From: a bacterium | Lineage (GTDB): Bacteria; UBA9089; UBA9088; JAGUXG01 | Assembly (NCBI GenBank): GCA_030018505.1 | Contig: JASEHO010000009.1 | Coordinates: 1-9,914 of the forward strand | Length of the DNA stretch: 9,914 nt | Direction: 5' to 3' | Shown here: one piece after another, positions 1 through 5,371 of the stretch | Numbering within the stretch: position 1 is the stretch's first letter | How the letters are laid out: each line of letters begins with the position of its first letter | The notes under the pieces: generated by a model | Told to the model about the DNA's origin: nothing | Databases searched by the model: none | The model's input: the letters and a program-made list of their open reading frames with translations, nothing else | Program-made: the position numbers and the translations under genes

Positions 1-54
1 CAATGAATTCCATTTACATGGTTGTTGCTTCACTTTAGATGGGTAAATAGTTAC
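1..54 (-). mobile_element. Right end of an IS66-like element extending off the left edge
   Basis: Read on the minus strand from 54, the sequence starts GTAACTATTTACCCATCT (37-54), sharing its first 13 bases with the right inverted repeat of the 2310-3775 element and, over GTAAC..TTTACCCATCT, with the element end at 9766. The outer boundary would be at 54/55 and the element runs leftwards out of the window. It lies inside the open frame of the phosphohexomutase, whose last recognisable domain ends well upstream. The target duplication cannot be checked because the other end is not in the window; the flank here is GTCTGTAG (55-62). Confidence 0.6.
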
Positions 55-2280
55 GTCTGTAGGCGCTCCTACCTTCTCCCGTATATCCTTCATAATCTTC
101 TTTGCAGTTTCATGAAGCTCCTTCTTCTTTGCAATCAGATTGTCGCAATTTACTGGATAATGCAATTGAATGTGAAAGCGCAGGGCATTAGAGGTGCCGG
201 ATGGACGAATGGTCAAGTGATTCAAATACCCCTTTTCAGAATAAAGATCAAAATAAAATCGAATCCCTTCATCAGGAAATTGAAAATCATGGGTCTTTGG
301 GTAGATGCGATCATACTTACCTGTGCGATAGATAGATGCAGATTTAACAGGTAATCCGCCTACCTTAAGACCTCCGGCTAATGCAAATTGATAAAGCCCT
401 AATGCCTTTCTTAAGATAACCTTTTTTATCCTATCTCCTTCAATACCAGGATATTCTCCATCTAAGGGGTCAGGCTCATAATGGTTCACAAAGAGACCTA
501 TATCAGGGTCAAGATAGAGGTGCTTATCAATCAATTCAAATATACTTGTTCCATTTTGTTTTGCCCATTCAGCAATTTCAGCAATAAGAACAGCTGCAAA
601 GGTTCCATCTTTATCGCGAACATGCCCATTCACACCCAATGAGACATTGTCAAGAGGAGGAGAGCCAAGGATGGAAAAGCCATTACTCTGCTCCATAGCC
701 GCTAAATTATATGAACGTTCGTGATTGAACATGTCTATTGTTTCATAGATAAAGGGGTGACAATCCTCCTTTTCATCTTTTCTTCCTTCATACAGCCCTT
801 TGGTACCCTCCTCTAAAGATTTGTTCCAGGTATCTCTTACCCCAGCAGAAAGCGCCGCAAATCCTACCCAGGTCTTAATCACACCAAGTTTATGTTTGCA
901 TGCCAGCTTAACGATGAGATCTGATGTTGTATGTGATAAGACAACAAATGCTTTTTTAGGATTTATTGACTGGTCAAATTTAACTCTAAACCAGAGGATA
1001 AGTGCCCACATATCATCAGCAGGCATCAACATATAATCTTTATCATCATAAAGGAACTGTTGTTCTTTTTTAACCTTGACAACAACCCCACAGCGGTCAG
1101 CATCAGGGTCTGTGCCTATTAAGAGATCGGTCTTTTCCCACCTGCCTGGATATTCCTCCTTAAAAGAATCAATGGCAATCTTAGCTGCCCTGGGGTCTCC
1201 CGGGTCAGGCTGCTGCTCCTTTCCCGGCTCGCTACTAAAAGAAGGAAAAAGACCGTCAAGCTCGCCAAGACCATTTATGGTAATGGTTTTCACATTCTTA
1301 AAACCCACCTCATTCAAGAGTCTTGGCACCGCAATTCTGCCTGCCCCATGAAAGGCGCAGTAGGCAATTTCAAGGGACTTAGGTTCGTCCTCCTTAAGAA
1401 GCAGAAAGGATTTTATATGATCTCGGTGTGCCTTATGCAGATCTACTAACTTACAGCCATAATATTTGAATCCGTCGATCCTTTCGGCTCCACCTAAGAA
1501 TGCGAGCCTTCCTTCTTGCGCTTCAGCAAAAGGCAAAAGGGCAATATCTTCCGGCATAGCCGGGCTGATGAACTCCTTGAACAACTCCTTCCTCTCCTCC
1601 GGATCAAACTGCGAACCATTACCGCAGGAGAGTTTATATCCGTTGTAACGATAGTCGTTATGGCTGGAAGAGATCAAGATGCCCATGTCTGCCTTAAGGT
1701 AGGGAATGGCAAAGGTAACCTCAGGATATGGGCACGGCGAATCAAACAGATAGACGGTATAATCATAAGCAAGAAAAAGCTCGGCAATTACTCTGGCAAA
1801 ATCCCAGCCTCTAATTCTACTATCATAACCAATCACAATTTTATTGTAGCTTCTCTTTAGCCCAAACCTTGCCACGCCTGCAGAGGTGATTAAAAGGACT
1901 ATGTCATTCAGGGTGTTTGGGCCTTTGAGAATGCGGGCATCAAGTCCTTCTTCTTTGAGTTTTATGATAGATTCTTTATCATTAGCCATTAGGCCCCTGA
2001 TTCCTCCTGTTCCAAAATCCATCTTTTTCCTGAAGGCATTAACTAAATCCTCCCATCTTTTATTCTGGATAGAATCAGCTATCCCTGGCTTAAGGTTTGG
2101 AGAGAGTTTATCAATTTGTGGATCTTTCAACCACCCTTCCAAATAATGTAAGACATATTTCTTTGCGCTATTGTATGACTGACTATCTATCTTATCATTT
2201 TCAAATGCGGTCTTCAGATATTCATTTATACCCTTATCCGCTTCAGAGATCAATTCCTCAATATTAAGCTTCTCATTCAT
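1..2280 (-). CDS. Large phosphohexomutase (phosphoglucomutase/phosphomannomutase family), 3' end disrupted
   Basis: The frame is open from the ATG at 2280 to the window edge (760 codons, no stop seen). Hallmarks of the alpha-D-phosphohexomutase superfamily, which interconverts hexose 1- and 6-phosphates, appear in order: FGTGGIRG (89-96); the catalytic phosphoserine loop ISSSHND (203-209, likely S206, normally TASHNP); the metal loop DPDADR (391-396); the sugar loop EQSNG (530-534), followed after an insertion by HVRDKDG as in PgcA-type enzymes; and the phosphate-binding loop RPSGT (692-696). At about 742 native residues it is far longer than the usual 450-600, with expanded spacing between all motifs. 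The start is supported by GGAGGT ten bases upstream. From residue 743 the frame reads into a mobile-element end (1-54), so the C-terminal tail is not native. Before the 2310-3775 insertion it lay two bases downstream of the GlmU-like gene. The family is certain; the exact substrate is not. Confidence 0.9.
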   Translation of the reverse strand, partial: MNEKLNIEELISEADKGINEYLKTAFENDKIDSQSYNSAKKYVLHYLEGWLKDPQIDKLSPNLKPGIADSIQNKRWEDLVNAFRKKMDFGTGGIRGLMANDKESIIKLKEEGLDARILKGPNTLNDIVLLITSAGVARFGLKRSYNKIVIGYDSRIRGWDFARVIAELFLAYDYTVYLFDSPCPYPEVTFAIPYLKADMGILISSSHNDYRYNGYKLSCGNGSQFDPEERKELFKEFISPAMPEDIALLPFAEAQEGRLAFLGGAERIDGFKYYGCKLVDLHKAHRDHIKSFLLLKEDEPKSLEIAYCAFHGAGRIAVPRLLNEVGFKNVKTITINGLGELDGLFPSFSSEPGKEQQPDPGDPRAAKIAIDSFKEEYPGRWEKTDLLIGTDPDADRCGVVVKVKKEQQFLYDDKDYMLMPADDMWALILWFRVKFDQSINPKKAFVVLSHTTSDLIVKLACKHKLGVIKTWVGFAALSAGVRDTWNKSLEEGTKGLYEGRKDEKEDCHPFIYETIDMFNHERSYNLAAMEQSNGFSILGSPPLDNVSLGVNGHVRDKDGTFAAVLIAEIAEWAKQNGTSIFELIDKHLYLDPDIGLFVNHYEPDPLDGEYPGIEGDRIKKVILRKALGLYQFALAGGLKVGGLPVKSASIYRTGKYDRIYPKTHDFQFPDEGIRFYFDLYSEKGYLNHLTIRPSGTSNALRFHIQLHYPVNCDNLIAKKKELHETAKKIMKDIREKVGAPTDVTIYPSKVKQQPCKWNSL

Positions 2281-2301
2281 TTCTATATTACCTCCTTTTC
2301 T

Positions 2302-2309
2302 GATTTATT
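2302..2309. repeat. 8-bp target site duplication, left copy
   Basis: GATTTATT directly abuts the left GTAAC end at 2310 and is repeated exactly at 3776-3783 outside the right end. An 8-bp direct repeat is the duplication size typical of IS66-family transposition. This copy lies between the phosphohexomutase ribosome-binding site and the element. Confidence 0.85.
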
Positions 2310-2332
2310 GTAACACTTTAGCCGAGAGTGAA
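2310..2332 (+). repeat. Left terminal inverted repeat of the 2310-3775 element
   Basis: GTAACACTTTAG followed by CCGAGAGTGAA. The first 11 bases recur in the same sense at 9766-9776 and inverted at 2607-2617 (13 bases inverted at 2605-2617); the last 11 match the right terminal repeat exactly. The outermost GTAA is the usual IS66-type tip. Read on the minus strand, TACAAT (2308-2313) overlaps this end and could act as a -10 box for the phosphohexomutase, but no good -35 is seen. Confidence 0.8.
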
Positions 2333-2437
2333 GTAAAGATAACAGAGAAAGCCCAAAATTCAAAACAAGGAACACGAAAACTCTGAAATTGGGAAAGAAA
2401 GATATAAGGAAAGATTTATATATTCCTTAGAATTTTT

Positions 2438-2617
2438 GTAACTATTTACAGAGAATGAGAACACGAATGATCAAATACAACGAATGATAAAAAATGTAAA
2501 GATCAAAGATCAAAATTTAAGTAGATAGGTTGTAGGCATTTAGCCTATAGGTCTCTAATAGGCTAAACAACCTATTTGCTATCCTCTGTTCATTCTTCAA
2601 AAAAGCTAAAGTGTTAC
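2438..2617. mobile_element. 180-bp MITE-like unit nested in the cassette
   Basis: The left tip at 2438 reads GTAACTATTTAC, then AGAGAATGAG, matching the cassette's right inverted repeat at 19 of 22 positions. The right tip, read on the minus strand from 2617, is GTAACACTTTAGC, identical over 13 bases to the cassette's left inverted repeat. The two tips face each other around a 180-bp noncoding core with a strong hairpin. Flanking octamers GAATTTTT (2430-2437) and TACATTTT (2618-2625) agree at only 5 of 8 positions, so an intact target duplication is not demonstrated. It may be an old MITE or an internal duplicate of element ends. The 2281-2636 gap holds no gene apart from these repeat structures. 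Confidence 0.5.
2525..2575. repeat. Long imperfect hairpin
   Basis: The outer arms ATAGGTTGT (2525-2533) and ACAACCTAT (2567-2575) pair perfectly, as do the inner arms TTAGCCTAT (2540-2548) and ATAGGCTAA (2558-2566), with a six-base bulge on the left and a nine-base loop. There is no T-run directly after it, so it is not a typical intrinsic terminator. It forms the centre of the 180-bp MITE-like unit and may be a folded-DNA or RNA feature of that element. Confidence 0.7.
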
Positions 2618-2636
2618 TACATTTTTTATTATAATC

Positions 2637-2996
2637 TTAAAACATCTTATCTTTAACGAAGTTCATAAAATCACGGAAGCCCTCTGTAATATTTTGGCTA
2701 AAAGGGGATACGTCTACATTCTTCTGGGAACCATTATGAAAATGATAAGGGTAAGTAGGTATCTTTTGCCATTGAGGATCAGGATAATTGTCGTAGCGAT
2801 AAAATCTTTGGTCAATATGTCTTCGCTCCCATTGAAATCCAAATCTTCCTTTGATTTTCTCGGATAACCAAACATCGATGAAGCTATTGTCTATCAGAAA
2901 TATTCGTAACTTCACTCCAATGGTTGTCGTATGGCTAATTATTTTGCTAAATTCAACCTTTGCAATTCGGCACAATTGTTCTCTTTTTGAAATCAT
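2637..2996 (-). CDS. TumE-like (DUF6516) toxin
   Basis: This 119-residue protein has the conserved body of the TumE/DUF6516 family: a strand pair around LRIFLIDNSFIDVWLSE (about 30-46), then RRHIDQRFYRYDN (58-70), the aromatic/histidine segment TYPYHFHNG (81-89) and a C-terminal helix. Family members are small toxins encoded next to a short helical antitoxin; a ribonuclease-like action is suggested for the family but nothing here shows a catalytic site with certainty. Its ATG overlaps the stop of the preceding antitoxin gene by four bases (ATGA), so translation is coupled. It is a passenger of the 2310-3775 mobile cassette and lies just right of the nested MITE-like unit. Length and architecture are normal and it appears intact. 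Confidence 0.75.
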   Translation of the reverse strand: MISKREQLCRIAKVEFSKIISHTTTIGVKLRIFLIDNSFIDVWLSEKIKGRFGFQWERRHIDQRFYRYDNYPDPQWQKIPTYPYHFHNGSQKNVDVSPFSQNITEGFRDFMNFVKDKMF

Positions 2997-3265
2997 AATC
3001 TTTCCATGGTTTCTAAAATTCGATCTCTTTCAGCCTCCAGATTATCGAACTTAAAGAAATCTTCAAAGGAGTCTTCTTCACGAAACTTACCTTCTTTAAT
3101 CTTCTCGTCAAACCCATCGACATCTTTTACCCCATACTTAAAGGTAAGTTCAAATAGCTCTGACTCAACAAGTTTAAGTCTCTGTTCAAGATAGACCCTT
3201 AAACTCTCCTGTTCCAATGCCATGGGTTCAACCTGTAATCTTTCCGCTACTTCCTTAACACTCAT
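2993..3265 (-). CDS. TumA-like antitoxin partner
   Basis: This 90-residue, highly charged, helix-rich protein begins with SVKEVAERLQVEP (2-14), resembling a short helix-turn-helix or ribbon start. Next comes a helical stretch (about 15-41) and a tail with acidic helices ending LEAERDRILETMERL. Proteins of this size and pattern (YGVKDVDGFDEKIKEG in the middle) regularly precede DUF6516 toxins and act as the antitoxin. It has a strong ribosome site, GAGGAGG, eight to nine bases before the ATG. The stop overlaps the toxin start by ATGA. A GGTATATTACC inverted repeat upstream (3313-3323) could be an autoregulatory operator, but this is only a guess. Identification rests mainly on neighbourhood and pattern. 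Confidence 0.65.
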   Translation of the reverse strand: MSVKEVAERLQVEPMALEQESLRVYLEQRLKLVESELFELTFKYGVKDVDGFDEKIKEGKFREEDSFEDFFKFDNLEAERDRILETMERL

Positions 3266-3343
3266 CTCTTTTTACCTCCTCATTTTTATTTTTTGTAAAC
3301 TCAATTTATTTGGGTATATTACCATATCAACCATGCGCTTACA

Positions 3344-3607
3344 TTATTTTATCCTTATCCCTTTATGTTTAATCTCCCAGACTAAAGGGTTCTCGTCGCA
3401 GAATTCTTCTGGACGAAATGGAACCGGTTCAATTTTAACATCAATATTGCGTTGTGCCTTGCAAAGTATCTCCCAATCCTTAATCCAATCACCTGTTAAG
3501 GTATCAGAAACAATGGCAACATCAATATCGCTATCCTGGTGGACAAAATCAGTAAGGTATGATCCATAGAGATAGGCAGAGGATATTTTCATCTTCTTCC
3601 TGGTCAA
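3344..3607 (-). CDS. MNT-type nucleotidyltransferase (MntA-like), start uncertain
   Basis: From a TTG at 3607 this gives 87 residues with the minimal nucleotidyltransferase signature GS-x10-DxD: G15-S16 followed by D27-I-D29, then a third acidic strand NIDVKIE and the family-typical tail PFRPEEF..NPLVWEIKHKGIRIK. MNT proteins of this class transfer nucleotides (AMP) to tyrosines of HEPN toxins and serve as their antitoxins. No HEPN gene is next to it, so it is an orphan within the mobile cassette. The frame stays open upstream of the TTG for a plausible missing first helix (DQAIKVVKNFLNEL) but has no ATG, GTG or TTG there. Two ATGs with ribosome sites (3665, 3675) are out of frame across a seven-A tract, suggesting a frameshift. 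Confidence 0.75.
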   Translation of the reverse strand: MTRKKMKISSAYLYGSYLTDFVHQDSDIDVAIVSDTLTGDWIKDWEILCKAQRNIDVKIEPVPFRPEEFCDENPLVWEIKHKGIRIK

Positions 3608-3648
3608 TTCATTAAGAAAATTTTTGACAACCTTTATTGCCTGATCTG

Positions 3649-3655
3649 TTTTTTT
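3649..3655 (-). other. Seven-A tract at the 5' end of the MNT gene (frameshift or slippage site)
   Basis: On the minus strand, ATG at 3665 (M-D-T-Q-K) and ATG at 3675 (behind AGAGGGG) both enter this A7 run out of frame with the MNT domain. One A fewer would join the first ATG to KTDQAIKVVKNFL; one A more would join the second. It could be a sequencing error, a real inactivating mutation, or a phase-variable or slippage site. Confidence 0.4.
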
Positions 3656-3719
3656 GAGTATCCATAACCTCTCATTTATCCCCTCTTATCCCCATTCTTA
3701 ATAGTTTATAATCCATTAT

Positions 3720-3746
3720 CTTTGTGCCCTTTGTGGTCTTTGTGGT
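3720..3746 (-). repeat. Three tandem 9-bp repeats
   Basis: On the minus strand the sequence reads ACCACAAAG, ACCACAAAG, GGCACAAAG. It sits just inside the right end of the cassette, between the terminal repeat and the MNT gene. CACAAAG-rich strings like this are common as intergenic filler in uncultivated bacterial genomes; no function is implied. Confidence 0.7.
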
Positions 3747-3753
3747 TAAAAAT

Positions 3754-3775
3754 TTCACTCTCGGTAAATAGTTAC
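3754..3775 (-). repeat. Right terminal inverted repeat of the 2310-3775 element
   Basis: Read inward on the minus strand it is GTAACTATTTA then CCGAGAGTGAA. The first 13 bases match the element end at 42-54, and the last 11 match the left terminal repeat. The outermost bases supply the TAA stop codon of the GlmU-like gene (3772-3774). Confidence 0.8.
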
Positions 3776-5019
3776 GATTTATTTAACCAGATCTCTCTCT
3801 GGATTGCCGATTCGTTGAATATATGCTCGAACAGGCGGTTTTCATTGAATTTTGCGTTTCGCCGTTTCAAGACAATTTCAGCTGTCTCTACAGCCTTTTT
3901 TAGGGAAAAGGTGTGTCGCAGGGAGTCATTTCCCCATGCAAAACTTGGAATCTCCTTCTCCATAATCAAGCCTCCTCCAAATAAATTGCATGAAAAACCG
4001 ATGACAGCTCCAGTATTCAAAAGGCTTCCAATTCCAGTCTTGGTGTGGTCTCCTATAAAACAGCCTATCTTTATACTTCCAGTCTTAACAACTGTGCCAT
4101 TTTGTTTAATACTGATTTCCGAATAATTGTTCTTCAGGTCTGAATTAGTCGTGAGGGAGCCAAGATTCACCCATTCGCCAATATAACTATGCCCAATAAA
4201 ACCTTCATGATACTTGTTGCTATTTCCAACAAAGATACTATTTTCTACCTCTCCTCCAATTCTGCATCCGTTTCCCAACGAACATCCAGCGGTTATCTTT
4301 CCGCCAACCAATCTACATCCATCTCCGATGAAAGCTGGACCCTCAAGATAAGTAAAAGGGCTTATTTTAACACCTTTTCCAATTATTACAGGTCCTTCTC
4401 TGGCATCAATAACAGAGAAGGTATCAGCAGAAAGATCTTCATTTGTCGCTATCTGGCTTCTTCCATAAGCAAAAGAATCGCCTATCTTACAGGGTGAATT
4501 TTTCTCCTTGAAATATTCATCAAAGTCTGATTTTAGCAATTCTTGATTGGAAGAGAGAGGATCCCAGATATAGTCCAAGGTCAGTATATCAACATCCACG
4601 CTCTTTTTCACACCTTGTATTATCTTTTCCGACTGGCCCTGGTCATAAAGAGGTGTATTTTGCAAAAGATCCCTTTCTGTTTTTGGAGACAAAACTGCGG
4701 CTATAAGTGAGCCATTTTTGATATATGCCACAGAGTCATCCGTATTTTTAAGCTCGTTGATGAACGCAAGATCACTTGAGCGAAACAGGGCCCGTCCATT
4801 TATCAGAAGTAATCTATTGAATTGATGGCTAATGTTAGATTTGGTGGATAGATGCGGTCTGCAAATGGTGAAGATTTCAAACTCGCTGAAATGATGCTTT
4901 ATCCGTTCAAGATTCGTTTTTGAACCAGCAAGAAGATTAAAAGTAGGCCTACTTAGCGAAATAGGATAAAACCTATGATAATATTCATCTTCAAATACAA
5001 CTATATAATCTTTAGACAT
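3772..5019 (-). CDS. GlmU-like sugar nucleotidyltransferase/hexapeptide acyltransferase
   Basis: This 415-residue protein matches the alternative two-domain GlmU family: an N-terminal sugar nucleotidyltransferase region (IVVFED at 6-11, then LSRPTFNLLAGS with the conserved RP) and a C-terminal left-handed beta-helix of hexapeptide repeats from about residue 205 to 370 (VIIGKGV, FIGDGC, SLGNGC, FIGDHT). The segment KYHEGFIGHSYIGEWVNLG resembles the acetyltransferase centre. Expected role: making an activated sugar such as UDP-GlcNAc for envelope synthesis, in the cytoplasm. The canonical GxGTRM loop of true GlmU is absent, as usual in this group. The last codon and stop come from the inserted element; the ancestral frame continued with EKEVI and a TAG just before the phosphohexomutase. 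There is no clear ribosome site; a short upstream frame ends inside its start, suggesting coupling. Confidence 0.85.
   Translation of the reverse strand: MSKDYIVVFEDEYYHRFYPISLSRPTFNLLAGSKTNLERIKHHFSEFEIFTICRPHLSTKSNISHQFNRLLLINGRALFRSSDLAFINELKNTDDSVAYIKNGSLIAAVLSPKTERDLLQNTPLYDQGQSEKIIQGVKKSVDVDILTLDYIWDPLSSNQELLKSDFDEYFKEKNSPCKIGDSFAYGRSQIATNEDLSADTFSVIDAREGPVIIGKGVKISPFTYLEGPAFIGDGCRLVGGKITAGCSLGNGCRIGGEVENSIFVGNSNKYHEGFIGHSYIGEWVNLGSLTTNSDLKNNYSEISIKQNGTVVKTGSIKIGCFIGDHTKTGIGSLLNTGAVIGFSCNLFGGGLIMEKEIPSFAWGNDSLRHTFSLKKAVETAEIVLKRRNAKFNENRLFEHIFNESAIQREIWLNKS
3776..3783. repeat. 8-bp target site duplication, right copy
   Basis: GATTTATT is identical to 2302-2309 and directly abuts the right GTAAC end. 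It lies within the last codons of the GlmU-like gene. Confidence 0.85.
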
Positions 5020-5126
5020 CTGAATAATTGACGGTGTTTTTTGCGAGAATATCTTTTATTGCTTTGGCAATATCATGCTCGCCATTATAAATTTTCAAGA
5101 TAAGTTTTGATTTCGTTATGGAGCAT
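5012..5126 (-). pseudogene. Small broken frame upstream of the GlmU-like gene
   Basis: An ATG at 5126 reads MLHNEIKTYLENL and stops at 5085. One base later, another frame continues naturally as YNGEHDIAKAIKDIL and ends at 5012, overlapping the GlmU-like start by eight bases. Dropping a single base in the AAAATTT stretch would join them into one helical polypeptide of about 37 residues. It may be the tail of an older gene that was translationally coupled to the GlmU-like gene, cut when the neighbouring island arrived, or a small gene of that island. I do not recognise the family. Confidence 0.35.
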
Positions 5127-5146
5127 AATTTTACGCCTTTAGTACA

Positions 5147-5327
5147 TTACCGATTTCCTTTTACTCGATTATGTGTCTTGCAAAGCATTTGACAGTTTTT
5201 GACCGCAGTTGTGCCATCTTTTACTCCAAGCCGCTACATGGTCGGCGTCCATATCGCTCAAACTCCAAATTTTCGCTTTATTCGCGTCGTGTCCAATGGC
5301 ACAATGTGAGCAGTTTAATTCGCCCAT
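5147..5327 (-). pseudogene. HNH endonuclease fragment with a one-base frameshift
   Basis: From ATG 5327 the frame reads MGELNCSHC, then the core DMDADHVAAWSK with the first catalytic histidine. The run AAAA at 5219-5222 then shifts the frame and the reading ends off-family at 5169. Skipping one A gives DGTTAVKNCQMLCKTHNRVKG and a TAA at 5147, the perfect second half of an HNH domain (N, C and HNR residues). HNH enzymes cut DNA in defence and mobile systems. The upstream part expected before the CxxC pair is missing; the preceding bases instead encode a different gene start in another frame. So the gene is both 5'-truncated and frameshifted, unless the extra A is a sequencing error. Confidence 0.7.
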
Positions 5328-5356
5328 GTTTCTAATTGTGATTCTGGTATAGCCAT
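5315..5356 (-). pseudogene. 13-codon remnant resembling a CD-NTase N-terminus
   Basis: ATG at 5356, with AAGAG seven bases upstream and 15 bases after the preceding stop, reads MAIPESQLETWAN and then TAA. IPESQLETW is, to my knowledge, a typical opening of nucleotidyltransferases of the CBASS CD-NTase type, which make cyclic-nucleotide alarm signals in anti-phage defence. The body of such a gene is absent: the DNA passes straight into the HNH fragment in another frame. This looks like a deletion junction. The identification rests on 13 residues from memory and needs a search. Confidence 0.4.
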
Positions 5357-5371
5357 ATATTTCTCTTAGTA

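Larger units (their letters stand above)
2310..3775. mobile_element. Non-autonomous IS66-like cassette carrying TumA/TumE-like and MNT genes
   Basis: The left end GTAACACTTTAG+CCGAGAGTGAA (2310-2332) and the right end, read inward on the minus strand, GTAACTATTTA+CCGAGAGTGAA (3775-3754), are inverted repeats matching at 20 of 23 positions with one gap. Perfect GATTTATT copies flank both ends. Deleting the element plus one copy restores a continuous glmU-like/mutase operon junction, which is strong independent proof of insertion. The 1,466-bp interior encodes no transposase, only a toxin-antitoxin pair and an MNT protein, all on the minus strand, plus a smaller nested element-like unit. GTAA termini with 8-bp duplications are the known signature of IS66; the family assignment is inferred from ends alone. 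It would need a transposase supplied in trans. Confidence 0.85.

Noticed and set aside
541..600. Loss of the sugar-binding loop in the phosphohexomutase
   Set aside because: The GVNGH stretch looked like a degraded loop, but EQSNG at residues 530-534 aligns better with the family EESxG motif; an insertion follows it.
800..2146. Plus-strand open frames across the phosphohexomutase region
   Set aside because: They are antisense to a frame with four conserved catalytic loops and show no recognisable motifs.
2430..2625. Target duplication for the 180-bp nested unit
   Set aside because: Flanks GAATTTTT and TACATTTT match at only 5 of 8 positions, mostly T-run, so no duplication is claimed.
3266..3343. 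HEPN partner for the MNT gene
   Set aside because: Only 78 bases lie between the MNT and antitoxin genes, and no HEPN-like frame is present on the other side.
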